A DNA stretch of 8,721 nt from Selenomonadaceae bacterium (GCA_017445435.1 JAFSUE010000016.1:1-8721); one strand, 5' to 3'; shown: positions 1-6,634, counted from the first letter of the stretch. Notes: generated by a model from the letters alone, not told the origin. Numbers and translations are program-made.

Positions 1-1035
1 AGAGTTCCAAATTCAGCGGCAGTCAATGAAGGCGTCGAACTTACGAAAAAATTTGTAGGTATTGGCGCGTCAAAATTTGTCAACGGCGTTTTACGTTCGG
101 CAGTACGTCAACCCGAAAAGTCAGACTTCCCAACTGATGATAGCGCTGAATCAATCGCGTTAAGAATGTTTCATCCAGCGTGGCTTGTGAAATTATTCGT
201 CGAAGAATTTGGAATTGACGCGGCTAAAAAAATCTGCGCGGTGAACAATACCGAGCCGCCTTTGTGCTTACGTGTAAATTTTTTGAAGTCGACGCGCGAA
301 GAAATTTTAGCTGAACTTGAAAAATTTTCCGCGCAGGCTGAACCGTCAAAACTTACGGCGGAAGGAATTATCTGTAGAAGTCACGGCGCATTGGACAAGT
401 TCAAGCCGCTGAAAGTTGGATTGTGTCAAGTGCAAGATGAAAGTTCAATGACGGTTGCGCCAATGCTTGACCCTAAGCCCGACGAATTTATAATTGACTG
501 TTGCGCGGCGCCTGGCGGTAAGACGACGCATATTGCCGAACTTATGAAAAATCGCGGACGAATTATCGCGGCGGATATTTACGACGTGAAACTTGAACAC
601 ATTCGCCAAAATGCTAAACGTCTTGACATAAAAATTATTGAGCCGATTTTGCTTGACGCGCGGGAAATTGGCGAAAAATATTTTGGGCAAGCCGATAAAG
701 TTTTAGTCGACGCGCCATGCTCTGGACTTGGTGTAATTCGTCGTAAGGCTGATATTCGCTGGAAAAAAAATCCTGCTGAACTTGCCGAATTGCCGAAGTT
801 GCAGTTGGAAATTTTAAATTCAGCGGCGAAGGCGGTTAAACGCGGCGGAACTTTGCTTTACAGTACGTGTACTATTATTCGGCGTGAAAATGAAGATGTC
901 GTAGAAAAATTTTTAGCGGCTAATCCAAATTTCAAGTTGGAAACTTCAAAAATTTTCCTGCCGCACGTTGACGGTACGGACGGACTTTTTCAATGCGTAA
1001 TGCGGAATGTTAAACTACTAACTACTGACTACTAA
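1..1035 (+). CDS. rsmB: 16S rRNA (cytosine-967-C5)-methyltransferase RsmB, 5' end cut by window edge
   Basis: RsmB uses SAM to make m5C967 in 16S rRNA during small-subunit maturation. The frame is open from base 1, so the gene begins outside the window; the ATG at 166 is internal. The first ~50 codons match the end of the N-terminal NusB-like RNA-binding domain (VPNSAAVNEGVEL, FVNGVLR). The Rossmann methyltransferase domain follows, with the SAM loop CCAAPGGKTTH (about 499-531), motif IV DAPCSGLG (Cys codon 718-720) and motif VI YSTCT (Cys codon 868-870). These are the two cysteines expected of RNA m5C methyltransferases. The family usually ends soon after GTDG(F/L)F. Here the last ~13 residues (QCVMRNVKLLTTDY) are encoded largely by a 7-bp repeat array, and the stop at 1033-1035 lies inside it. 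rlmN follows after 44 nt. Identity is firm; the native C-terminus is uncertain. Confidence 0.95.
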   Translation, partial: RVPNSAAVNEGVELTKKFVGIGASKFVNGVLRSAVRQPEKSDFPTDDSAESIALRMFHPAWLVKLFVEEFGIDAAKKICAVNNTEPPLCLRVNFLKSTREEILAELEKFSAQAEPSKLTAEGIICRSHGALDKFKPLKVGLCQVQDESSMTVAPMLDPKPDEFIIDCCAAPGGKTTHIAELMKNRGRIIAADIYDVKLEHIRQNAKRLDIKIIEPILLDAREIGEKYFGQADKVLVDAPCSGLGVIRRKADIRWKKNPAELAELPKLQLEILNSAAKAVKRGGTLLYSTCTIIRRENEDVVEKFLAANPNFKLETSKIFLPHVDGTDGLFQCVMRNVKLLTTDY

Positions 1036-1064
1036 CTACTCACTACTGACTACTCACTACTCAC
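995..1064. repeat. Heptanucleotide tandem repeat array at rsmB 3' end
   Basis: The stretch reads in an unbroken 7-bp register: GCGTAAT, GCGGAAT, GTTAAAC, then seven TACTNAC units (N = A, G, A, C, G, C, C) from 1016 to 1064. The first part lies inside rsmB and codes for its last residues and stop; the rest fills the gap to rlmN. Since 7 is not a multiple of 3, the array is read in all frames and brings frequent stops. It resembles in style the short tandemly repeated heptamer arrays known in cyanobacterial genomes, but no relationship is claimed. Confidence 0.9.
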
Positions 1065-1079
1065 TAAAATAAAATTGAA

Positions 1080-2126
1080 ATGAGGAATAATTTGGAACGG
1101 AAAAATATATTTGGCTTGACGCTTGACGAATTGGAAACGGAATTATCGCCGTTGCCAAAATTTCGCGCGAAACAAATTGCGGCGTGGATTTATCAGCGCT
1201 GCGTAACTTCATTTGACGAAATGAGCGACCTTTCAAAAAATCTGCGCGGCGAATTGGCAGAAAAATTTTTCGTACAACTCCCGCAACTCGTCAAGCAACT
1301 TGATTCAGCAGACGGATTGACTACAAAATTTTTACTGAAATTTTCAGACGGCGCGGCAGTCGAAACAGTTTTAATGCGGCACGATTACGGCAACAGCATC
1401 TGCATTTCAACGCAAGTCGGCTGTGCAATGGGCTGTAAATTTTGCGCGTCGACGTTAAAAGGTCTCGACAGAAATTTAACGGCGGCTGAAATGCTCGGCG
1501 AAATTATTTTCATACAAAATTTTCTGCGCGGCGCGAATGAAAAAGTTGATACGCTTGTCATAATGGGTACCGGTGAACCGCTTGTCAACTTCGACAACGT
1601 TATTAAAATGTTGCGCCTACTTCATGAACCGTACACTCTCGGCTTAAGCTACAGGAAAGTTACCATTTCAACTTGCGGCATTGTTCCTGCAATTCGGCGG
1701 CTGATTGAAGAAAAAATCCCTGTTACACTTTCAATTTCCCTGCACGCGCCGACAAATAAATTGCGCTCTGAAATTATGCCGATAAATTCAGCTTTCAACC
1801 TTAATGAAGTTTTAAAAGCTGGAAATGATTACGCCAATTCGACAGGGCGGCGTGTCACGTACGAATATATTTTGCTGGGCGGCGTCAATGATACGGAGGA
1901 ACACGCGCGGCAACTTGCTAAGATTTTGGACGGGCAACTTGCCAGCGTAAATTTAATTCCTGTCAATCCAGTTGATGAACGAAATTTTAAGCCGCCGACA
2001 CATAACGCTACACAAAAATTTTTCCACTTCCTTTTAACGCACGGAATTAATGTCACAATTCGTAAAGAAATGGGCGCTGATGTAAACGCCGCTTGCGGAC
2101 AACTTAGGATAATTAGGAATGCGTAA
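1080..2126 (+). CDS. rlmN: Dual-specificity 23S rRNA A2503 / tRNA A37 C2-methyltransferase RlmN (radical SAM)
   Basis: RlmN is a radical-SAM enzyme that methylates C2 of adenosine 2503 in 23S rRNA and of A37 in some tRNAs, using a [4Fe-4S] cluster and a methyl-cysteine intermediate. The 348-residue product has family-typical length. It shows the CxxxCxxC cluster motif (Cys115, Cys119, Cys122, in GCAMGCKFCAS), the upstream Cys108 in the SICISTQVGC context, MGTGEPL, and the C-terminal methyl-carrying cysteine Cys339 in NAACGQLR. The ATG at 1080 has no clear ribosome binding site. A TTG at 1092 has GAGG 6 nt upstream (1082-1085) and would start the protein 4 residues later, just before the conserved FGLTLDELE region. 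The last codons and stop (RIIRNA, TAA at 2124-2126) overlap the second heptamer array. rsmB-rlmN adjacency is common in Bacillota. Confidence 0.96.
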   Translation: MRNNLERKNIFGLTLDELETELSPLPKFRAKQIAAWIYQRCVTSFDEMSDLSKNLRGELAEKFFVQLPQLVKQLDSADGLTTKFLLKFSDGAAVETVLMRHDYGNSICISTQVGCAMGCKFCASTLKGLDRNLTAAEMLGEIIFIQNFLRGANEKVDTLVIMGTGEPLVNFDNVIKMLRLLHEPYTLGLSYRKVTISTCGIVPAIRRLIEEKIPVTLSISLHAPTNKLRSEIMPINSAFNLNEVLKAGNDYANSTGRRVTYEYILLGGVNDTEEHARQLAKILDGQLASVNLIPVNPVDERNFKPPTHNATQKFFHFLLTHGINVTIRKEMGADVNAACGQLRIIRNA

Positions 2127-2184
2127 TGCGTAATTAGGAATGATAACTCAACATTACGCATTACGCATTACGAATTACGCATTA
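2114..2184. repeat. Heptanucleotide repeats in inverted arrangement between rlmN and ftsY
   Basis: The left block (2114-2141) reads TAGGAAT, GCGTAAT, GCGTAAT, TAGGAAT. The right block (2153-2184) reads ATTACGC, ATTACGC, ATTACGA, ATTACGC, ATTA. The right unit is the reverse complement of the left GCGTAAT unit, so the blocks face each other across a short spacer. The GCGTAAT unit also occurs at 995-1001 in rsmB and at 6560-6566 after ribBA. The rlmN stop lies inside the left block, and the right block ends just before the ftsY ribosome binding site. Confidence 0.9.
2118..2169 (+). other. 17-bp perfect stem-loop upstream of ftsY
   Basis: Bases 2118-2134 are the exact reverse complement of 2153-2169, with an 18-nt loop between. 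No T-run follows, so this is not a classical intrinsic terminator. It overlaps the rlmN stop and ends 18 nt before the ftsY ribosome binding site. In an rlmN-ftsY transcript it could act as an RNA-processing or stability element or influence ftsY translation; that is inference. Confidence 0.75.
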
Positions 2185-2186
2185 AA

Positions 2187-2193
2187 CGAGGTG
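2187..2193 (+). promoter_or_regulatory. ftsY ribosome binding site
   Basis: CGAGGTG, with its core GAGGTG 6 nt before the ATG at 2200. It fixes the ftsY start at 2200 rather than the in-frame ATG at 2140, whose extra 20 residues would be encoded mainly by the repeat array. Confidence 0.8.
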
Positions 2194-2199
2194 AACGCG

Positions 2200-3120
2200 A
2201 TGGGATTTTTTGACAGATTAAAGGCGGGACTTGCTAAGACTCGCGAAAAGTTAGCTGATAAAATTGATGAACTTTTGCACGGCTCGGTTAAGATTGACGA
2301 CGAACTTTTAGACGAACTTGAAGAAACTTTGATAATGTCAGACGTTGGCACGAAGACGACTGAAAAGTTGATGACTAATCTGCGCAAAGGCGTCCGCAAG
2401 GCTGAAATAAAAACTTCTGATGACGTGAAAAAATTTTTGTCGAATCAAATACGCGAAATTTTGTTAGAGGAGGAAGGCTTCACTGGCGTTGAAGTTACGC
2501 CGCCTTACGTCATCTTGATGATTGGCGTGAACGGCGCGGGTAAAACTACGACGATAGGCAAACTTAGCGCGTATTACAAAGAAGGCGGAAAAAAAGTTAT
2601 GGTAGCCGCCGCTGATACTTTCCGCGCAGGTGCGATTGAACAGCTGGAAATTTGGGCGAAACGTACAGGCGCTGAAATTATCAAGCACAATGAAGGCACT
2701 AACCCTTCATCTGTAGCTTTGGACGCAGTACGATCGGCAGTTGCTGGAAATTTTGACGTGCTAATTGTCGATACGGCTGGGCGTCTTCAAAATAAATTCA
2801 ACCTTATGGAAGAGCTGAAAAAAATTAACCGCATTATAGGCAAGGGAATTGCAGGTGCGCCGCATGAAGTTTTACTGGTGCTTGACGCTACGACTGGGCA
2901 AAATGCGTTGAGGCAAGCGGAATTATTTTCAAAGTCAGCTAACATTACAGGAATTGTTTTGACGAAGTTGGACGGTACGGCTAAAGGCGGAATGATTATC
3001 GGCATTAAGGAAGAGTTGAATATTCCAGTTAAATGGGTAGGCGTTGGCGAAGGGCTTGACGATTTACGACCTTTTAACGCGAAAGAATTTGCTGATGCAC
3101 TTTTCGGCATTGAAGAATAA
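2200..3120 (+). CDS. ftsY: Signal recognition particle receptor GTPase FtsY
   Basis: FtsY is the membrane-associated receptor that docks SRP-ribosome complexes at the Sec translocon; its GTPase pairs with that of Ffh. The 306-residue protein starts MGFFDRLKAGLAKTREKL, the usual start of compact FtsY proteins that lack the long acidic A domain. An N-domain helical bundle (about 1-95) leads into the G domain. The P-loop GVNGAGKTT is at 109-117, the insertion-box motif DTFRAG at 139-144, DTAGR at 191-195, TKLDGTAKGG at 255-264, and the closing GVGEGLDDLRPF at 281-292. The start at 2200 is chosen for its ribosome binding site and family agreement; an in-frame ATG at 2140 would only add repeat-encoded residues. 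It follows rlmN by 73 nt and precedes ribE by 27 nt. Confidence 0.97.
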   Translation: MGFFDRLKAGLAKTREKLADKIDELLHGSVKIDDELLDELEETLIMSDVGTKTTEKLMTNLRKGVRKAEIKTSDDVKKFLSNQIREILLEEEGFTGVEVTPPYVILMIGVNGAGKTTTIGKLSAYYKEGGKKVMVAAADTFRAGAIEQLEIWAKRTGAEIIKHNEGTNPSSVALDAVRSAVAGNFDVLIVDTAGRLQNKFNLMEELKKINRIIGKGIAGAPHEVLLVLDATTGQNALRQAELFSKSANITGIVLTKLDGTAKGGMIIGIKEELNIPVKWVGVGEGLDDLRPFNAKEFADALFGIEE

Positions 3121-3147
3121 ATTAAAAGCTAGGAAGTGGGGATAGCT

Positions 3148-3774
3148 ATGTTTACTGGGATTATTGAGGAAGTCGGCAAGCTGAAAAATTTTGACGGCGG
3201 ACGAATTGAAGTCAACTGCGAAAAAGTTTTAAGCGACGTTTCTATTGGTGATAGCATTGACGTTAATGGAATTTGCTTGACGGTCACGAACTTCGGCAAA
3301 GATTTTTTCACGGCGGACGTTATGCCAGAAACAGTACGGCGGACTTCATTGGGCGAAGTGGCGGCAGGCGGTGCGTTGAATTTGGAACGCGCCATGAAAG
3401 TTGATGACAGATTCGGCGGTCATATCGTAAGCGGTCACATTGACGACGTAGGAAAAATTTTGACGATTCGCATTGAAGGAAACGCCGTTTTTATCGACGT
3501 TGCCGCGCCGTCAAATATTTTACGTCAAATTGCCGAAAAAGGTTCAGTTGCGCTGGACGGCATAAGCTTAACGGTTGTCGACGCTACGTCGGAAAAATTT
3601 TGCGTGTCAATGATTCCACATACTCTTAGCGTCACGAATTTTAAATTTAAACACGTCGGCTCACTTGTCAACATTGAAACGGATATTCTTGCAAAGTACA
3701 TTGACAGGCTTTTACATTTCAAGCAAACGCCAAGCGAATTAACGCGGGAAATTTTGGCGCAAAACGGTTTTTAA
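3148..3774 (+). CDS. ribE: Riboflavin synthase, alpha subunit
   Basis: The enzyme converts two molecules of 6,7-dimethyl-8-ribityllumazine into riboflavin and a pyrimidinedione, the last step of riboflavin synthesis. The 208-residue protein begins MFTGIIEEVG, the invariant family start, so the ATG at 3148 is preferred over an in-frame GTG at 3136. The purine-rich AGGAAGTGGGG (3131-3141) ends 6 nt before the ATG. Two tandem lumazine-binding beta-barrel repeats are visible: the first with VNGICLTV (39-46) and the second with LDGISLTVV (136-144), around the conserved GGHIVSGHIDDVG (90-102). The C-terminal helix that builds the trimer is present. No FMN riboswitch fits in the 27-nt gap after ftsY. 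The symbol is ribC in some species and ribE in others. The other riboflavin gene here, ribBA, lies two genes downstream. Confidence 0.96.
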   Translation: MFTGIIEEVGKLKNFDGGRIEVNCEKVLSDVSIGDSIDVNGICLTVTNFGKDFFTADVMPETVRRTSLGEVAAGGALNLERAMKVDDRFGGHIVSGHIDDVGKILTIRIEGNAVFIDVAAPSNILRQIAEKGSVALDGISLTVVDATSEKFCVSMIPHTLSVTNFKFKHVGSLVNIETDILAKYIDRLLHFKQTPSELTREILAQNGF

Positions 3775-3787
3775 TTTCGGTGATAAT

Positions 3788-4990
3788 ATGAATGACAATG
3801 AAATTTTAAAAAAAGTAAATCCCCTTTATTTCAGCGCGAAAGGTTGTCTTGGTCTTTTGGCAGAAACGGGCGATTTGGACATTGTAAATTTTTACAACTC
3901 AATCGACAAAGAGCAACTTACCGCATTTGATGACAATCCCATTATCAAAGGTCGAATCATTTCGTTAGAAGTAAGGTATCATATATGGAATGTGATTGCT
4001 AAAGAGACGGATTGCCAAACGATTGTAGATTTGCCCTGCGGTTACTTGCCGCACAGTTTGATAACAGCGCGACTTAATAAAAATTATTACGGCTTAGACT
4101 TGCCGATTGTGACAGATGAAATTAGCCGCGTTGCCGACAAATTTTTAAATGAGCGCGAAAAATTTTTTGTGCAATATCACAGCGTCGACGCGACAAATTA
4201 TTTTTCAATGCATAATGCGTTAAAAGATGTTCAAGGGAAAATTTGTATTATCACTGACGGCTTGCTGGGGCATTTTAATTGCGATGATTTAAAAATTTTT
4301 TGTGGAAATATTCATCGTCTGCTAATGAAATTTGGCGGCTGTTGGTACACTACTGATTCTCATTTTACCGCACTGATGTCAAAAACTTATGCGGCAATTA
4401 CTGGCAAAGATGAAGCTATAATGTCGAATGCAACCAGTAAAGGTCGTAAAAAAGTTGGCGAGTTTGATAAAAATGAAACTGTATTTACGAATGGAACTTT
4501 TGAAGAGCGCAGAAATTTTTTGGAAGAATGCGGCTTTACCGTTGAAAGTTTTCGTTATCCCGAAAAGTTAAAAATTATTCCTTCGCTGAAAGATAATCCT
4601 ACGCTGATGAATAAAATTTTGGCGGCTTATCAAGATATGGAAATTTGGAAATTGACGGCGGATGATACTGACTTAAGCGAAAATGAAATTGACCTTCCCT
4701 TTACGCAAAATTTATCGGTAAAAGATAATATCCTTTCCATTCGTATAAGCGGACGTTTAGATACAATCACTGCGCCGAAATTGTTGCAACAATACGAAGA
4801 ATATCAAGCCGAAAATAAATTTGCGGAAATTCACATTGACGCGGCGGAACTTAGCTACATTTCTTACGCAGGATTGCGCGTATTTAAAATTATGCGTGAG
4901 TCATTGGACGACGAAAATTTATTTAAGATTGTCAACGCGAATGACGAAGTTGGAGAAATTTTAAAGGAAGACGGCTACACGATAAATTGA
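3788..4990 (+). CDS. SAM-dependent methyltransferase-like protein with C-terminal STAS domain
   Basis: The exact function is not recognised. Residues ~55-290 look like a class I SAM methyltransferase of the leucine-carboxyl / polyketide O-methyltransferase type. A motif-I-like strand and loop IVDLPCGYLPHS (79-90) lead to YYGLDLPIV (100-108), where the acidic residue would bind the SAM ribose. A later ICIITDGLLGHFNCDD (152-167) and GGCWYTTD (183-190) resemble that family's motifs. The loop has only one glycine, so SAM binding is likely but unproven. Residues ~308-400 form a STAS domain: NILSIRISGRLDTITAPKLL (314-333), then SYISYAGLRVFKIM (356-369). In anti-sigma antagonists such as SpoIIAA, the residue two before the Gly of the (D/S)-S-x-G motif is a phosphorylatable Ser; here that position is Tyr360. 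GGTGA (3779-3783) lies 4 nt before the ATG. The gene sits 13 nt after ribE and 22 nt before the HicB-like gene. No sigma factor or anti-sigma kinase is in the window. Confidence 0.75.
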   Translation: MNDNEILKKVNPLYFSAKGCLGLLAETGDLDIVNFYNSIDKEQLTAFDDNPIIKGRIISLEVRYHIWNVIAKETDCQTIVDLPCGYLPHSLITARLNKNYYGLDLPIVTDEISRVADKFLNEREKFFVQYHSVDATNYFSMHNALKDVQGKICIITDGLLGHFNCDDLKIFCGNIHRLLMKFGGCWYTTDSHFTALMSKTYAAITGKDEAIMSNATSKGRKKVGEFDKNETVFTNGTFEERRNFLEECGFTVESFRYPEKLKIIPSLKDNPTLMNKILAAYQDMEIWKLTADDTDLSENEIDLPFTQNLSVKDNILSIRISGRLDTITAPKLLQQYEEYQAENKFAEIHIDAAELSYISYAGLRVFKIMRESLDDENLFKIVNANDEVGEILKEDGYTIN

Positions 4991-5000
4991 CGATGAATCA

Positions 5001-5004
5001 AGGG
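5001..5004 (+). promoter_or_regulatory. Ribosome binding site deciding a TTG start
   Basis: AGGG ends 8 nt before the TTG at 5013 and is the only purine-rich site near the start of the HicB-like gene. A second TTG at 5019 would be 14 nt away. Confidence 0.5.
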
Positions 5005-5012
5005 TAATTACT

Positions 5013-5342
5013 TTGAATTTGCCAGAATTTTATTTTTACATTGCAATTTTTACTTTTGAAGACGACGGAATACACGTAACTTTTCCTGATTTGGCGGGAT
5101 GTGTCACTTTCGGTAAAGATGAGCGCGAAGCTTACTTTATGGCGCAGGAAGTTTTAAAGTTGCACCTTTACGGTATGGAGGAAGATGGTTTAGAAATTCC
5201 TGTTGCAAGTACCACAAAAAATTTATCCGCAAATGAAAATTTCGCATCAAATGAAGTTTTTGCTATGATAAATGTTTCAATGTCCACTTTTCGCGACGAA
5301 CAGAATAAAAAATTTTCGTCGAACTTAAACACGGCAATTTAA
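5013..5342 (+). CDS. HicB-like small protein, orphan, probably lacking the DNA-binding tail
   Basis: The 109-residue protein resembles the partial RNase H-like fold of HicB-type antitoxins. Its core is IAIFTFEDDGIHVTFPDLAGCVTFGKDEREA (10-40), followed by a helix and LYGMEEDGLEIPVAS (52-66), a hallmark of the HicB_lk_antitox group. Relatives usually continue past a segment like INVSMSTFRDEQNKK (86-100) into a ribbon-helix-helix or HTH domain; here only nine more residues follow. No HicA-type toxin ORF is adjacent on either strand. The start is a TTG with AGGG 8 nt upstream. The gene lies 22 nt after the methyltransferase-STAS gene and 19 nt before ribBA, so it is probably co-transcribed. It may be a relic of a toxin-antitoxin pair or a repurposed stand-alone protein; the sequence does not decide. 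Confidence 0.75.
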   Translation: MNLPEFYFYIAIFTFEDDGIHVTFPDLAGCVTFGKDEREAYFMAQEVLKLHLYGMEEDGLEIPVASTTKNLSANENFASNEVFAMINVSMSTFRDEQNKKFSSNLNTAI

Positions 5343-5361
5343 AAGGTTGTGAAAAAATTTT

Positions 5362-6558
5362 ATGAAAGATTTTGCTACGATTGAACAAGCGATTGACGAT
5401 ATAAAGCGCGGAAAAATGATCGTCGTTATTGATGATGAAGACCGCGAAAACGAAGGCGATGTAATCTGCGCGGCGGAAACTGTCACGCCTGAAATTATAA
5501 ATTTTATGGCGACGCATGCTAAAGGTTTAATCTGTACGCCGATTGACGGAAAGCGCCTTGATGAACTTGGTATCGGTCAAATGGTTATCAACAATACCGA
5601 CAATCACGAAACGGCGTTTACTGTATCGATTGACGCTTACGACACGGAGACAGGCATTTCAGCTTATGAACGTTGCCGCACGATTAAACTTTTGCTGGAT
5701 AAAAACGCTAAGGCGGCTAGTTTTCGTCGACCTGGTCACGTCTTCCCATTGCGTTCAGTTGAAGGCGGAGTACTTCGCCGCGCAGGTCACACTGAAACGA
5801 CGACTGATTTAGCGCGTATGGCTGGACTTTATCCCGCTGGTTTATGCTGTGAAATTATGGACGACGATGGGCATATGATGCGAACTGAAAAGCTGAAAGA
5901 ATTTGCAGACCGTCACGACTTGAACATTATCACGGTTCGCGCTTTGATTGAGTACCGCAAGCATACGGAAAAATTTGTACGGAAAATTGCGGAGGCGGAC
6001 TTCCCTAGCAAGTACGGTCACTTTAGAATTAAAGCTTATGAAAATTCCCTTGATAACAAATGCCACTTAGCGCTTGTGAAAGGTGACGTTGCAGGCAAAG
6101 AAAATGTTTTAGTACGTGTTCACTCTGAATGTTTGACTGGCGACGCTTTAGGCTCATTACGTTGTGATTGCGGCGACCAACTTGCAACGGCATTGCAACG
6201 TATTGAAAAAGCTGGGCAGGGCGTTTTACTTTATATGCGGCAGGAAGGGCGCGGCATTGGTCTTGCTAACAAAATGCGTGCTTACGAATTGCAGGACGCT
6301 GGCAAAGATACCGTTGAAGCGAACGTACTTTTGGGCTTTAAGCCTGACTTGAGGGACTACGGCATTGGTGCGCAAATTTTAGTAGACTTGGGCTTAACTA
6401 CGATTCGGCTGTTGACAAATAATCCTGCTAAACGTGCAGGGCTTGAAGGTCACGGCTTGACTATTGTTGAAAGAGTGCCTATTATTGTTGCGCCGACAAA
6501 GTTTGATAAAAAATATTTGACGGTTAAGAAAACTAAAATGGGTCATGTGCTGGATTAA
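5362..6558 (+). CDS. ribBA: Bifunctional 3,4-dihydroxy-2-butanone-4-phosphate synthase / GTP cyclohydrolase II
   Basis: RibBA supplies both precursors of riboflavin. The N-terminal RibB half makes 3,4-dihydroxy-2-butanone 4-phosphate from ribulose 5-phosphate. The C-terminal RibA half opens GTP to a diaminopyrimidine. In the 398-residue product RibB (about 1-200) shows DDEDRENEGD (24-33), GLICTP (55-60), TGISAYER (97-104) and RPGHVFPLRSVEGGVLRRAGHTE (123-145). RibA (about 205-398) shows VRVHSECLTGDALGSLRCDCGDQL, with zinc-binding Cys257, Cys268 and Cys270, then RQEGRGIGL (293-301) and LLTNNPAKRAGL (350-361). Both catalytic sets look complete. The ribosome binding site is weak: AAGG lies 15 nt upstream of the ATG. 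ribE is two genes upstream. ribH, often next to ribBA, is absent; a decayed IS30 element begins 52 nt after the stop. Confidence 0.97.
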   Translation: MKDFATIEQAIDDIKRGKMIVVIDDEDRENEGDVICAAETVTPEIINFMATHAKGLICTPIDGKRLDELGIGQMVINNTDNHETAFTVSIDAYDTETGISAYERCRTIKLLLDKNAKAASFRRPGHVFPLRSVEGGVLRRAGHTETTTDLARMAGLYPAGLCCEIMDDDGHMMRTEKLKEFADRHDLNIITVRALIEYRKHTEKFVRKIAEADFPSKYGHFRIKAYENSLDNKCHLALVKGDVAGKENVLVRVHSECLTGDALGSLRCDCGDQLATALQRIEKAGQGVLLYMRQEGRGIGLANKMRAYELQDAGKDTVEANVLLGFKPDLRDYGIGAQILVDLGLTTIRLLTNNPAKRAGLEGHGLTIVERVPIIVAPTKFDKKYLTVKKTKMGHVLD

Positions 6559-6559
6559 T

Positions 6560-6566
6560 GCGTAAT
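6560..6566. repeat. Single GCGTAAT heptamer just after the ribBA stop
   Basis: The unit GCGTAAT, identical to those in the rsmB and rlmN 3' ends, begins 2 nt after the ribBA stop, in the context ATTAATGCGTAATG. One unit could be chance. It is listed because it occupies the same gene-end position as the two longer arrays. Confidence 0.4.
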
Positions 6567-6582
6567 GTAAATAAAGGTAATT

Positions 6583-6604
6583 AGCGGCATTTCCCAGCGC
6601 CGCT
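6583..6604 (+). other. GC-rich 6-bp stem-loop after ribBA
   Basis: AGCGGC (6583-6588) pairs with GCCGCT (6599-6604) across a 10-nt loop, 24 nt after the ribBA stop. It has the position of a terminator stem but no T-run follows, so at best it is a weak or degraded terminator. It lies just outside the recognised end of the IS30 remnant. Confidence 0.35.
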
Positions 6605-6610
6605 GTAACG

Positions 6611-6634
6611 TTGAATTGTCAAATCAAGTGCAAC
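6611..6634. repeat. IS30 remnant terminal inverted repeat, transposase 3' side
   Basis: The - strand reads GTTGCACTTGATTTGACAAT followed by TCAA, matching 7261-7284 at 18 of 24 positions. In the usual layout the transposase C-terminus is encoded up to this repeat. Confidence 0.65.

Noticed and set aside
2140..2199. In-frame N-terminal extension of FtsY from the ATG at 2140
   Set aside because: These 20 codons are mostly repeat-array sequence, have no ribosome binding site, and the protein family starts at MGFFDRLK (2200), which has GAGGTG in place.
3136..3147. GTG start for ribE at 3136
   Set aside because: Riboflavin synthases begin MFTGIIE, encoded from 3148, and the purine-rich ribosome binding sequence overlaps the GTG.
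5842..6066. Antisense ORFs within ribBA, tig and other genes
   Set aside because: They overlap well-supported genes, show no family motifs and have no ribosome binding sites; they are compositional shadows.
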